Source: Burkholderiales bacterium
Lineage (GTDB): Bacteria > Pseudomonadota > Gammaproteobacteria > Burkholderiales > Burkholderiaceae_D
Assembly: GCA_026399895.1 (NCBI GenBank)
Contig: JAPLQC010000022.1
Span: forward strand, 76,297 to 140,296
Length of the DNA stretch: 64,000 nt
Reading direction: 5' to 3'
Position numbers and translations under genes: made by a program
Notes under the pieces: model-generated
Told to the model about the DNA's origin: nothing
The model's input: only the letters and a program-made list of their open reading frames with translations
Databases searched by the model: none
Part shown: positions 31,267 to 41,360 of the stretch, in pieces
Layout of the letters: every line of letters begins with the position of its first letter
Position numbering within the stretch: position 1 is the first letter of the stretch

Positions 31267-32148
31267 ATGTCGATCCTGATCAACCAAGATACCAAGGTCA
31301 TTACGCAGGGCATTACCGGCAAGACCGGGCAGTTTCATACCCGGATGTGTCGTGACTATGCTAATGGCAAGCAGTGCTTTGTCGCCGGTGTGAACCCGAA
31401 AAAAGCGGGCGAAGATTTTGAAGGTATTCCAATTTTTGCCAACGTGCGCGAAGCCAAGCAAGCCACTGGTGCAAATGTCTCCGTTATCTATGTACCGCCT
31501 GCAGGCGCAGCGGATGCGATTTGGGAAGCGGTCGAAGCGGAATTAGATTTGACGATTTGTATTACCGAAGGCATCCCAGTGCGCGACATGCTGGCGTTGA
31601 AAGACAAGATGCGCAAAGCAGGCAGCAAAACTTTGCTGCTCGGTCCGAACTGCCCGGGCTTGATCACGCCAGATGAAATCAAAATTGGCATCATGCCGGG
31701 GCACATCCACAAAAAAGGCCGTATTGGGGTGGTGTCACGTTCGGGTACGCTGACCTATGAAGCCGTTGGACAGTTAACCGCGCTCGGTCTGGGGCAATCC
31801 TCGGCAGTCGGCATTGGCGGCGACCCTATCAACGGTCTGAAGCACATCGATATCATGCAAATGTTCAACGACGATCCGGAAACGGACGCGGTGATCATGA
31901 TCGGTGAGATCGGTGGTCCGGATGAGGCTAACGCGTCCTACTGGATCAAGGACAACATGAAAAAACCTGTGGTTGGCTTTATCGCGGGTGTGACAGCACC
32001 TGCTGGTAAGCGCATGGGTCATGCGGGCGCCTTGATCTCGGGCGGTGCCGACACTGCAGATGCGAAGCTGGAAATCATGGAAGCTTGCGGCATCAAGGTG
32101 ACGCGGAATCCTTCTGAGATGGCTCGCTTGCTGAAAGCTATGCTGTGA
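31267..32148 (+). CDS. sucD: Succinate-CoA ligase subunit alpha
   Basis: MSILINQDTKVITQGITGKTGQFHT...GLITPDEIKIGIMPGHIHKKG...HAGALISGG. Confidence 0.99.
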   Translation: MSILINQDTKVITQGITGKTGQFHTRMCRDYANGKQCFVAGVNPKKAGEDFEGIPIFANVREAKQATGANVSVIYVPPAGAADAIWEAVEAELDLTICITEGIPVRDMLALKDKMRKAGSKTLLLGPNCPGLITPDEIKIGIMPGHIHKKGRIGVVSRSGTLTYEAVGQLTALGLGQSSAVGIGGDPINGLKHIDIMQMFNDDPETDAVIMIGEIGGPDEANASYWIKDNMKKPVVGFIAGVTAPAGKRMGHAGALISGGADTADAKLEIMEACGIKVTRNPSEMARLLKAML

Positions 32149-32179
32149 TTTAAAGGAACTGATCTGCACCAGCAGAAAA

Positions 32180-32220
32180 CAGTTCGAGTAAAAGACAGTA
32201 CGAGTAAAAGATAGTACAAA
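32180..32220. repeat. ~2.3 copies of a 16-bp tandem repeat between sucD and its terminator
   Basis: CAGTTCGAGTAAAAGA | CAGTACGAGTAAAAGA | TAGTACAAA. Confidence 0.8.
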
Positions 32221-32222
32221 AC

Positions 32223-32252
32223 AAAATGGGGAGCCTCGGCTCCCCATTTTTT
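32223..32252 (+). terminator. Rho-independent terminator after sucCD (could also serve the convergent pilin)
   Basis: AAAATGGGGAGCC-TC-GGCTCCCCATTTTTT. Confidence 0.9.
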
Positions 32253-32333
32253 CGGTCCTTACTCTGTCGATCGTTGGCACATTGACGTGTTAGCCAAGGT
32301 GGATCGCAACAGCTTGCGCAAAGACCTGCATCA

Positions 32334-32804
32334 TCAGACTCGTGGCAAGAAGCGCGGAGGTATGGTGCCGGCCACAGCCCAAGTCATACCCCCCGCCGGG
32401 TTGCATGTGCCGGTGTAAACCACGGTGCTTGCATCAGGGACGTTAGGAATCGTACCGTTATAGGCGACCGTCACCGTTGCAGTCGTCGCGCCGGTGCCTG
32501 CGACCGTGATGCTCGCTACATGGCGCCCGGCGATCTGAGCAGCAGCAGGCAGACCCAAATCATCATGTATGAGGTTAACTGCGCGCTGCGCCAAGGTTCC
32601 GTCACTGCAGGCAATGCCTAATGCTGTCATTGCTGGTGTCGCCAGACTCGGGCCTTCTGCAACGCGTGCACGTGAGGTGTAGTCCTGGTAAGCAGGAATA
32701 CCCACCGCCGCCAAAATACCAATGATCGCAACGACGATCATGAGTTCAATCAGTGTGAAACCGCGCTGCGTGCGCCTCGTATGTTTGCGAAGATGGCTCT
32801 TCAT
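32334..32804 (-). CDS. Type IV major pilin (PilA/PilE-like)
   Basis: Prepilin leader and N-helix TQRG^[33 protein letters not shown]; two C-terminal-half Cys. Confidence 0.9.
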   Translation of the reverse strand: MKSHLRKHTRRTQRGFTLIELMIVVAIIGILAAVGIPAYQDYTSRARVAEGPSLATPAMTALGIACSDGTLAQRAVNLIHDDLGLPAAAQIAGRHVASITVAGTGATTATVTVAYNGTIPNVPDASTVVYTGTCNPAGGMTWAVAGTIPPRFLPRV

Positions 32805-32866
32805 TGGAAACTCCCTTTTCAGATGACGATTGGCCTATAGATCCACGGTGTGGATCGTCTGCTTGG

Positions 32867-32881
32867 GCAAGCTCTGTGCCA
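32867..32881 (-). promoter_or_regulatory. Sigma54 (RpoN) -24/-12 promoter of the pilin gene
   Basis: Minus strand TGGCAC-AGAGC-TTGC, the canonical TGGCAC-N5-TTGC, about 63 nt upstream of the pilin ATG. Confidence 0.88.
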
Positions 32882-33285
32882 CCCGGTTGCTCGGCCTATG
32901 GCGGTGCGATCATCGGATCGGGATTTTCTTTTTCGAATTTTCCAACGCGAGGATCAATCGTCGATCTGCGATACTGCCCTTGTTCGAACGAATTCAAGGG
33001 AAGTTGGTCGAATGAAGCGGTTTTTTGCACTCTGTTCGTTCATCGGTTTGATGTGCGCCAGCAGACAAAATTTGTCGATATCGCCAGTTTTCGTCCTAAT
33101 TGGTCAATCTGCGTCAAATGCCAGCCCGCTTGATTGTTCGGCTTGCCTGCTACCGCCCGGCTTACGGCCCGCAGCGATAAGTTTCCTTTTGGAATCAAAA
33201 TGCTAGAATCCTGACCCGATACCGTTCAGCCTCGCGATGACGCATGGAAGCGCCGTCGTGAGCAGGCTTATGGCAAGGGCACCGG

Positions 33286-33924
33286 ATGAAGCAGCGGCGC
33301 GGCGACGAAAACAAATGGCAGGGCGAATCGGAATCTCCCGGGCGTCGTCGACTTCGTCGGGTTTTGAGTGCGATTGCCTTGGTGACCATTGCCGTCATCA
33401 GTTACCTCACGGGTCTGGTACGCAATTGGGTCGAGATCGGCCTGCTGATATTTGGCATCGTTGCGCTGGTCATGCTGTGGCGACGCTGGAGCGAACAGCG
33501 TGGGCTGCGGCGCTGGCGCAGTGATGGCGAGCTGGTGGTGCCCTCTTTGCCAAACCCGGTGTCTCGGATACCGGTTGCGCTTGAGTGGCGCTGGGCTTCA
33601 AGCCCATTGTTGCGTGTGCCGTTGGCGGTTGCGCTGATCGCCGCTTTGTACTGGGCGATTGTGCTCAACGCTTTACAACTACCGGCGCACTGGTTATTTG
33701 CAGTGGTTTTGCTCGCGCTGCTGAATTTGTGGTGTTGGAGCGAGCCCCTGTTGTTGGTTTTGGTTGTCGTTCCAGGTGTGGTGCTACTAGCGCTGGTTGG
33801 CTGGCTGGTCGATACCTTTTCGCTGGCGGGCGCGGTTGGTGTGTTGATTGCGCTGGCCGTGGTGGTTGCCATCTCTACGGCTGAAATTCGTAAACGCTTT
33901 CTCAGGAATCCACCTTCACAATGA
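33286..33924 (+). CDS. Multi-TM membrane protein of unknown function
   Basis: Several hydrophobic segments; ATGA overlap with the next ORF suggests a real two-gene operon. Confidence 0.6.
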   Translation: MKQRRGDENKWQGESESPGRRRLRRVLSAIALVTIAVISYLTGLVRNWVEIGLLIFGIVALVMLWRRWSEQRGLRRWRSDGELVVPSLPNPVSRIPVALEWRWASSPLLRVPLAVALIAALYWAIVLNALQLPAHWLFAVVLLALLNLWCWSEPLLLVLVVVPGVVLLALVGWLVDTFSLAGAVGVLIALAVVVAISTAEIRKRFLRNPPSQ

Positions 33925-34754
33925 AAAAAGAACCCGGCGTGAACGGAGACTGGGTACCTGTGAGCATGCAGGAGAGGGTGCATTCGGCCGCGATTCCCTC
34001 CATCGTGACGCTCGGCACGCCGATGCTGATCCAGGTGCAATATGCATTCAGCAATAGCTGGGGTGAGCGTGGCTGGTTGTTGCCCTCCGTGATTTGGTTC
34101 TATGGGGTGTTGTTTTGGGCGTTGTCGTCGGGTGTGGATCTCGTGAGATCCAAGCGCTGGGAGTGGACACCCGAGGCGCTGGAAGAAAAGTACCGCTATT
34201 GGAGCGACGCGCGGCGTGCCAGCCGACGTTTCTGGGGGCACTGGTGGGTACGGTTTCCGATTGGCCTGCTATTTCTCGCCTACGGAGTGCACGGTATCGA
34301 GAGTAAGGATTTCTCTACCGAGTGGGTCAGCCTGATTTTGCTGATGTCGGCGTTTGTGACGCCCTTTGTGTTCGTTGCCGAGTTGGCGTTGCTGCCCTTG
34401 GTGATTATTACGATGTTCGCTTATCTGGCGTTAATCGTCGCTATCCCGATTTCCGTCATCATCATGCTGTCAGTGCTGGCCTTGTTGGCAACCATGATGA
34501 TGGCTTTGTCTCGTCGTGACCCTAAGCCGCCTGCACCGCGCAAGGATGAGCCACCGAAAGATGCCGCTAACGATGCCACCGCTGCAGCTGCGCCCGCAAC
34601 AGCGGCTGCAGAACCGGCAGCAGCAGAAGCCGCAGCGCCTGCCTTGGAAGCACCGGCCGAGCCGGCGGCTGCACCTCAACTAGCACTAGCACCAGCAGCT
34701 GACGCGACGCCAAGCGCCGAACCAGTTGCAGTCGCAGCAGAGCCTACAAAGTAA
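33921..34754 (+). CDS. Multi-TM membrane protein with Ala/Pro-rich C-terminal tail, unknown function
   Basis: TM helices in the first ~200 aa followed by ~75 aa of low-complexity A/P/E (AAEPAAAEAAAPALEAPAEPAAAPQ...). Confidence 0.6.
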   Translation: MKKEPGVNGDWVPVSMQERVHSAAIPSIVTLGTPMLIQVQYAFSNSWGERGWLLPSVIWFYGVLFWALSSGVDLVRSKRWEWTPEALEEKYRYWSDARRASRRFWGHWWVRFPIGLLFLAYGVHGIESKDFSTEWVSLILLMSAFVTPFVFVAELALLPLVIITMFAYLALIVAIPISVIIMLSVLALLATMMMALSRRDPKPPAPRKDEPPKDAANDATAAAAPATAAAEPAAAEAAAPALEAPAEPAAAPQLALAPAADATPSAEPVAVAAEPTK

Positions 34755-34845
34755 CGGACCGTTTGAGCGCGACCTGGGGCGATAAGTCGCCGCAGACGTC
34801 TCGTCGGTCGATCAAGATAGCCTGAAAGATTCAAGCTAACGGGGA

Positions 34846-34930
34846 TGGTGCCTCGGGTCGGAATCGAACCGACACTCCTTTCGGAACCGGATTTTGAGTC
34901 CGGCGCGTCTACCAGTTCCACCACCGAGGC
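34846..34930 (-). tRNA. tRNA-Leu (anticodon CAA), CCA encoded
   Basis: Reverse complement GCCTCGGTGGTGGAACTGGTAGACGCGCCGGACTCAAAATCCGGTTCCGAAAGGAGTGTCGGTTCGATTCCGACCCGAGGCACCA folds as a class II tRNA; anticodon stem CCGGA-CTCAAAA-TCCGG. Confidence 0.95.
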
Positions 34931-35023
34931 AGATGCACTCCGGACAAGCCGATAATGCGGCCCGGATTATCGCTGATTTGACTGCCAGCGACAACCCGGG
35001 CAGGCCCTGACAGGGCCGAAGGC

Positions 35024-35764
35024 TTATTGCATGTGCTGTCCGCCATTGATGGCAATGTTTGCGCCGGTCAGAAACGCGGCCTCTTCCGAGGCGAGATAGG
35101 CGACCAAACCGGCGACCTCCTCCGGCTTGCCCAGACGACCCATGGGGATTTGCGGCAGGATCTTGGTCTCGAGCACCTCGGGGGCGATGGCGGTCACCAT
35201 CTTGGTGCCGATATAGCCGGGCGAGATGGTGTTGACCGTAACACCCTTGCGCGCAACCTCATAGGCCAAGGCCTTGGAGAAACCGTGCATCCCGGCTTTT
35301 GCAGCTGAGTAGTTGGTTTGCCCGAAAGCGCCTTTCTGGCCGTTGACGGACGAGATATTGATGATGCGGCCCCAGCCGCGCTCAACCATACCGTCGCAGA
35401 CGGGCTTGGTCATATTGAAGACAGAGTCGAGGTTGGTCTGCATCACCAGATCCCAATTCAACTTGTCCATTTTCTTGAAGGTCATATCGCGCGTGATACC
35501 GGCGTTATTGACCAGCACATCGATCGGGCCCATGTCTTTTACGATCTGTGACACGCACTCGAGTGCTGCGTCGTAATCGGCAACATCACAGGGGTAGGCG
35601 CGAAAGTTGTAGCCTTTCTCTTTCATCTCGGTCAGCCAAGCCTCAGCCTTGGTATTGCCGGGCGAGTAGGTAGTCGCTACCGCATAGCCCATGTTGGCCA
35701 TTTTTATGCAAATTGCTTCGCCAAGGCCGCCCATACCACCGGTCACTAGGGTCACTCTACTCAT
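35024..35764 (-). CDS. phaB: Acetoacetyl-CoA reductase
   Basis: LVTGGMGGLGEAICIKMANMGYAV...NNAGITRDMTFKKMDKLNWDLVMQTNLDSVFNMTK...ISSVNGQKGAFGQTNYSAAKAGMHGF. Confidence 0.95.
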   Translation of the reverse strand: MSRVTLVTGGMGGLGEAICIKMANMGYAVATTYSPGNTKAEAWLTEMKEKGYNFRAYPCDVADYDAALECVSQIVKDMGPIDVLVNNAGITRDMTFKKMDKLNWDLVMQTNLDSVFNMTKPVCDGMVERGWGRIINISSVNGQKGAFGQTNYSAAKAGMHGFSKALAYEVARKGVTVNTISPGYIGTKMVTAIAPEVLETKILPQIPMGRLGKPEEVAGLVAYLASEEAAFLTGANIAINGGQHMQ

Positions 35765-35804
35765 CTTGTTCTCCCTTTACTTGTGATGCTTGTTTGCCGA
35801 CAGA

Positions 35805-36980
35805 TCAGCGCTCGATTGCCAATGCCACACCCATGCCACCGCCAATGCACAGGCTTGCTAACCCGCGCTTGGCATCGCGCCGGATCATTTCGTGAATCAG
35901 TGTCACCAGCACGCGGCAGCCAGAGGCGCCGATTGGATGGCCGATAGCAATAGCGCCGCCATTGACATTGATTTTGCTGGTATCCCAGCCCATTTCTTTA
36001 TTGACCGCGATGGCTTGTGCTGCAAAGGCCTCGTTAATCTCCATCAGGTCGAGATCTTTGTGGGTCCAGCCCGCTTTTTGCAAACAGCGCTGACTAGCAG
36101 GCACCGGACCCATGCCCATGATGGTCGGATCGAGGCCAGCAGATGCATAGGCCTTGATCTTTGCCAGTGGCTTGAGCCCGAGTTGCTGCGCTTTTTGTGC
36201 CGACATCATCATCACTGCAGCAGCGCCGTCATTCAGACCAGAGGCGTTACCCGCGGTAACGGTACCTTCTTTATTGAACGCAGGACGTAAACCGGACAAC
36301 GACTCCAGCGTCGTACCTGCCTTGATGTATTCATCGCTATCAAACACGATGCTGCCTTTTTTACTGGCGATCTCGAGTGGCAGAATCTCGTCTTTGAACT
36401 TGCCCGCTTTTTGCGCGGCTTCTGCTTTGTTTTGGGATGCCATCGCGAATTCATCTTGCTCTGCGCGCGACACATTGAATTTCTTGGCGACGTTCTCGGC
36501 GGTGACACCCATGTGGTACTGGTTGTACACATCCCACAGGCCATCAACAATCATGGTGTCGACCAGTTTTGCATCGCCCATGCGAAACCCATCGCGCGAA
36601 TTGTTCAGTACATGCGGTGAAGCGCTCATGTTTTCCTGACCACCAGCGATCACGATATCAGTGTCACCACACAAAATCGCTTGTGCCGCCAGATGGGTCG
36701 CTTTCAAGCCGCTACCGCACACTTTATTAATGGTCATGGCCGGCACCATGTCAGGTAAACCGGCCTTGATCACCGCCTGACGCGCGGCGTTTTGTCCGAC
36801 ACCGGCGGTTAATACCTGACCCATCAACACTTCACTGATCAGTGCCGGATCAATGCCGGTCTTCGCGACCAAGCCTTTGATGACATGGGCGCCGAGTTCA
36901 GCTGCGGATATCTTGGCAATCGTGCCGCCGAATTTTCCAACCGCAGTACGCGCGGCGGCGACGATAACAACTTCACTCAT
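35805..36980 (-). CDS. phaA: Acetyl-CoA C-acetyltransferase (beta-ketothiolase)
   Basis: [19 protein letters not shown]...[19 protein letters not shown]...[21 protein letters not shown]. Start at 36980. Confidence 0.95.
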   Translation of the reverse strand: MSEVVIVAAARTAVGKFGGTIAKISAAELGAHVIKGLVAKTGIDPALISEVLMGQVLTAGVGQNAARQAVIKAGLPDMVPAMTINKVCGSGLKATHLAAQAILCGDTDIVIAGGQENMSASPHVLNNSRDGFRMGDAKLVDTMIVDGLWDVYNQYHMGVTAENVAKKFNVSRAEQDEFAMASQNKAEAAQKAGKFKDEILPLEIASKKGSIVFDSDEYIKAGTTLESLSGLRPAFNKEGTVTAGNASGLNDGAAAVMMMSAQKAQQLGLKPLAKIKAYASAGLDPTIMGMGPVPASQRCLQKAGWTHKDLDLMEINEAFAAQAIAVNKEMGWDTSKINVNGGAIAIGHPIGASGCRVLVTLIHEMIRRDAKRGLASLCIGGGMGVALAIER

Positions 36981-37096
36981 TCTTGTTCTCCGTAGGGACC
37001 TTCGATGAAAAAACCTGTGCCGACTGTGCTGATCACACCTGACTGAAGCCGTCGCCAAAAAAGCGCTTCATGCTAGCAATCACGACCTGAAAAATT

Positions 37097-37110
37097 TTGA
37101 CTATGGTCAA
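37097..37110. promoter_or_regulatory. Crp/Fnr-family-type palindromic site upstream of phaA
   Basis: TTGAC-TATG-GTCAA, perfect dyad fitting TTGA-N6-TCAA. Confidence 0.5.
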
Positions 37111-37113
37111 CTT

Positions 37114-37135
37114 CATTCAACACAGCTGTTGAATG
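37114..37135. promoter_or_regulatory. Perfect 9-bp dyad/hairpin adjacent to the Fnr-like site
   Basis: CATTCAACA-CAGC-TGTTGAATG; on the minus strand it could be an operator or a terminator for the upstream exonuclease gene. Confidence 0.55.
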
Positions 37136-37296
37136 CAGTGGCGCTGACCTTTGAGAAGCGTGGAAAGCCGGGTTGAACCTTGGATCACCCCAGCGCGACA
37201 GGGGCGACGGGGGCGACAACGCCGTTGCTTGCGTTGAGGAGATTATATTTCAGCAAGGAGCGTTATTGCTGCGTAATTGCGCTGATGGCACATATG

Positions 37297-38709
37297 TTAG
37301 TTATGTTGCCGGTGTAGCAAGCGAACAGGTAGCTGTTTGTTTGCTAATGCACGGTGCAGAATCTTGTACGTATCAAGATCAAAAGCCGGGCGCGATGGTG
37401 ATTGTTCAAGCAAATCATGCACCTCATCCTCTGAGCGTGCGGTACCGAGAAAGCACCAGTTGTTAACAACATGAACATCAGTTCGATCAGCGCCCTGTTC
37501 GATCAAGCCAATCGCGCCCTCGTAGGGCCAGGTTTCAATCCGTAACTTGGCGAGTGCCGCTTCCAGCCGTGCGCGGTGAAATGACTCGGATTCTTTACCG
37601 ACGCACACACCATTGCAGCGTTTGAGTTGCCAATTGAAGCATGGTTTTTGCGGGCCACTACGACGTTCGAGTCCAAGCTGTACCAAACACAATTGATGCG
37701 ATTCGGCCAGCGCACGGAGTGCGGCGTCAGCTTTTCGTTTGCCGGAAAAAAGACCGAACAAGCGTTCAGCGCGACCAAAATCTTGCTCGCTGGCGTGAGT
37801 GAGCACAGGCACGATATGCCCTTGCTCGTTTTCGTTCAGCTGCCAGGCACACAGATCACCTTGTCGTCGCAGCAGTCGGTTATGCACGGGCTGCAAGTCT
37901 TTGATCAGCCTTGCCTCGAGTAGTAGTGCGCCGATTTCGCCAGCGGTTTCGCGTACCTCGATGCGATGCAGCTGCTGCGACAGACGCATTTCTTTATATT
38001 CTTTGTGATCGGCATTGAAGTGCGATAGCACGCGCTGACGTAGGCGCACACTTTTGCCGACATATAGCGGTAGTTCGTTTTCACCGTAGAACAGATACAC
38101 ACCGGGCGTATCAGAGATGTTATCGACCGCGTTGGTGGGTAGGTGCGAAGGCAAACTAGGTCGCTGTAGCAGGGACCGCAGTGCTGCATCAAATGTCTCT
38201 GAGGGCAGATCGCTGCGTAGCTTTTGCCACAGCTGCCAAAGAAGATCGGCATCGGCCAAGGCGCGGTGTCGGACATCAGCCTTCAATTGATGGCGTGCGA
38301 CCAGGGTGTCAAGATTATGGCGACGCTCATGCGGGAACAATGCACGTGATAGCTTGACGGTGCACAGCACATCCGGCTTGAAGCTTAGACCAAACTGATC
38401 GAAGGCATTACGCAAGAAACCGTAATCAAAGCGGGCATTGTGCGCAATGAACAACGCGCCTTCCAAGCGCTCATGTAGTGAGGTAGCCAGCTCGGCGAAG
38501 GTGGGTGCCTTGCGCACCATGTCATTGCTGATGCCGGTCAGGCTTTGAATGAAGGCGGGTATCGGCTGCTCGGGATTCACCAGCGTTGACCAGTGCGTCG
38601 CTTCCCCAGAATGATCGACTTCGACGACGCCGATCTCGGTAATACGATCAACCGCCGGATTGGCGCCAGTCGTTTCGAGGTCAACGAAGACCAGCTTGTC
38701 GGTAGTCAT
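37297..38709 (-). CDS. DEDDh 3'-5' exonuclease (DnaQ-like) fused to GIY-YIG (UvrC/Cho-type) domain
   Basis: N-terminal FVDLETTGANPAVDRITEIGVVEV...HNARFDYGFLRNAF...HRALADADLL; C-terminal GVYLFYGENELPLYVGKSVRLRQRVLSHF. Confidence 0.92.
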   Translation of the reverse strand: MTTDKLVFVDLETTGANPAVDRITEIGVVEVDHSGEATHWSTLVNPEQPIPAFIQSLTGISNDMVRKAPTFAELATSLHERLEGALFIAHNARFDYGFLRNAFDQFGLSFKPDVLCTVKLSRALFPHERRHNLDTLVARHQLKADVRHRALADADLLWQLWQKLRSDLPSETFDAALRSLLQRPSLPSHLPTNAVDNISDTPGVYLFYGENELPLYVGKSVRLRQRVLSHFNADHKEYKEMRLSQQLHRIEVRETAGEIGALLLEARLIKDLQPVHNRLLRRQGDLCAWQLNENEQGHIVPVLTHASEQDFGRAERLFGLFSGKRKADAALRALAESHQLCLVQLGLERRSGPQKPCFNWQLKRCNGVCVGKESESFHRARLEAALAKLRIETWPYEGAIGLIEQGADRTDVHVVNNWCFLGTARSEDEVHDLLEQSPSRPAFDLDTYKILHRALANKQLPVRLLHRQHN

Positions 38710-38729
38710 GGCGAGCGAACGGCGTGAGA

Positions 38730-40477
38730 TTAGCCGCCCCAGCTATCCTTCAGCGTGACGATGCGGTTGAAAACCGGGCGGCCGGGCGCCGAGTCGACCC
38801 GATCGGCAACAAAGTAGCCATGGCGCTCGAACTGAAAACGCTCGTCGGGTTTCGCCTGCTCAGCGCCGGATTCGAGATACGCATGGATTACGACTTTGGC
38901 GTTTGGATTCAGCGCTTGCTTGAAGTCTTTACCACCGGCATCCGGATGCGGGTCTTTGAACAGGCGGTCGTACAGGCGAACTTCGGCTTCTACCGCATGC
39001 GCGGCAGACACCCAATGAATATTGCCCTTGACCTTGTAGGTGTTGGCGCCGTCGGTGCCGCTTTTGCTGTCCGCAAAATAAGTGCAATGCACCGCAGTGA
39101 TGTTGCCTGCTTTGTCTTTATCAAATCCGGTGCACTCAACAACAAAGCCATAACGCAGACGTACCCGGTTACCCGGGAATAGTCTGAAGTAGCCTTTGCT
39201 CGGCACTTCCATGAAGTCCTCGCGCTCTATCCATAGCTCGCGAGAGAGGGAGAAATGACGATTGCCACGCTCGGGGTGATGCGGATGCACCGGCGCGCTG
39301 CATGGCTCGCTTTGACCCTCTGGGTAGTTATCGATGATGAGCTTGAGTGGATTGAGTACCGCCACGCTGCGCGGTGCTGTCGGATCTAGATCATCGCGCA
39401 GTGAGCCTTCCAGCACGCTCATGTCAATCCAGCTATCGGCTTTGGCGACACCGATGCGTTCAGCAAATAGCTTGATCGATGAGGCGGTGTAGCCACGACG
39501 ACGTATGCCGACTCCCAGCCATCGACGATTTTTTCTTCGACTAATTGCAGCAACTTGCGTTTGCTGGTGATGGCGTATGTCAGATTGAGTCGTGCGAATT
39601 CAAACTGCTCGGGCAGCGGTTGCGGGAAAAATCCGCCCTCGGCCAGACGCGCCAAAATCCAGTCGTAGAAAGGGCGATGATCCTGAAACTCCAGCGTGCA
39701 AATCGAGTGCGATACATTTTCGATGGCATCCGACACCGGGTGCGCGTAGTCGTACATCGGATAAATGCACCACTTGTCGCCAGTACGATGATGATGCGCG
39801 TGGCGGATACGGTAAATCGCCGGATCGCGCATGTTCATGTTGGGCGAGGCCATGTCAATTTTGGCGCGCAGAATATGCTCACCATCTTTGAATGCACCTG
39901 CCTTCATTTTTCGGAGCAGATCAAGCGACTCTTCAGCAGGCCGGTCGCGAAAGCGCGAGTTCTTGCCGGGTTCGCTGAAGCTCCCGCGATTGGCGGCCAT
40001 TTCTTCCGCGCTCTGGCTATCGACGTAGGCGTGTCCGGCACTCACCAGCCACTCGGCCATTTCGTACATCAGATCGAAATGATCGCTAGCAAAATATTGA
40101 TGCTCATCCTGTGCATCGCGCCAAGAGAAGCCAAGCCACTCGACACTGTCGATGATGGTGTCGACATACTCCTGCTCTTCCCTAGTCGGGTTGGTGTCAT
40201 CAAAGCGCAGATGACAACGCCCGCCATAGTCGCGCGCTAGACCAAAGTTGAGACAAATGGATTTCGCGTGGCCGATGTGCAGATAACCATTCGGCTCGGG
40301 CGGGAAGCGTGTGATGACACTGGGCAACGCTACTCCCTGTCGGTCAACCCGACCCGCATACTTACCGCTGCGCTGGTCGGCTTCAATAATGCCGCGCAAG
40401 AAGTTGGACGGCGCGACTGGCGCACCGTTGCCGCTGTCATGACTCATGGATAGGGAAGATAATGAGTGAAATTTCAA
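38730..40477 (-). pseudogene. glnS: Glutaminyl-tRNA synthetase, split into two frames near 39510 (about 22 nt missing in the conserved DDPRMPT region)
   Basis: N-terminal half 39419..40477 ([26 protein letters not shown]...) ends [16 protein letters not shown]-terminal half 38730..39422 continues in another frame with [48 protein letters not shown]. Confidence 0.9.
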
Positions 40478-40542
40478 GACACATTTTACCGTAGCGCCGA
40501 GTTTGATTCGGGCGAGGGTGTTGAAGCTGACGGAGCATCAGG

Positions 40543-41268
40543 ATGTGGTCATTCCCGAGAATCATTGCGCATCGAGGCGGCGGCACGCTGGCGCCGGAAA
40601 ACACGCTGGCGGCCTTGCGTTGCGGGCTGACGCACGGTTTTCTTGGGGTTGAATTCGACGTAATGGCCTTGCCCGATGGCGCGTTGGTGCTGATGCACGA
40701 CACCGAATTGGGTCGCACCGTCTCTGGTAGCGGCCCAGTTGCCGATCAGACTTTTGCCTCATTGAGTGCGGCAGATGCCGGTGGTTGGTTCTCAGCCGAG
40801 TTCATCGGCGAGCGTGTGCCAAGTTTTGCGCAAGCAGCGCAGTTTTGTCTTCAGCAGGGGCTATGGATGAATGTCGAGATCAAGCCGCTGCCGGGTTATG
40901 AGTCGATCACCGGGCATAGCGTGGCTGCGGCATGCGCCGATATGCCCGCCGATGCGTTATTGCTATCGTCGTTTTCAACCGAGGCCTTGCGGGCGGCGCA
41001 AGCGGTCGCGCCCAAGATTGCACGAGGCTTGCTGGTCGAGCGCGTGCCACCGGACTGGCATCAGCAACTCGATCAGCTCGGTGCGGTATCGCTGCACGCG
41101 CAAGCCGGCGCGCTGACAGCGGCGCAGGCCAGCGCGGTCAAGCGCGCCGGGTTCGGCTTGATGTGCTACACCGTGAACGACCTGGCCCAGGCCCGCACTT
41201 TGTTCGACTGGGGCGTGGACGCGATCTGCACCGACCGCTTGGACCTGATTACACCGGATTTTCAGTAG
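40543..41268 (+). CDS. ugpQ: Glycerophosphodiester phosphodiesterase
   Basis: [54 protein letters not shown]. Confidence 0.93.
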   Translation: MWSFPRIIAHRGGGTLAPENTLAALRCGLTHGFLGVEFDVMALPDGALVLMHDTELGRTVSGSGPVADQTFASLSAADAGGWFSAEFIGERVPSFAQAAQFCLQQGLWMNVEIKPLPGYESITGHSVAAACADMPADALLLSSFSTEALRAAQAVAPKIARGLLVERVPPDWHQQLDQLGAVSLHAQAGALTAAQASAVKRAGFGLMCYTVNDLAQARTLFDWGVDAICTDRLDLITPDFQ

Positions 41269-41360
41269 CGCGGCGCGCCGAGCGTTCGCCACCTGACGGG
41301 TATAATCGCCAGCTTTTCGACGGCCAATCTGTCGAATGCAACATACCCCCATCGCGCACC

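Noticed and set aside
33402-34241. 279-aa minus-strand ORF antisense to the membrane operon
   Set aside because: Low-complexity (S/T/N/Q-rich) translation opposite two hydrophobic proteins, as expected for antisense of Leu/Val-rich TM codons.
37173-37466. 97-aa plus-strand ORF overlapping the exonuclease-GIY-YIG gene
   Set aside because: Mostly antisense to a well-supported gene; no motif.
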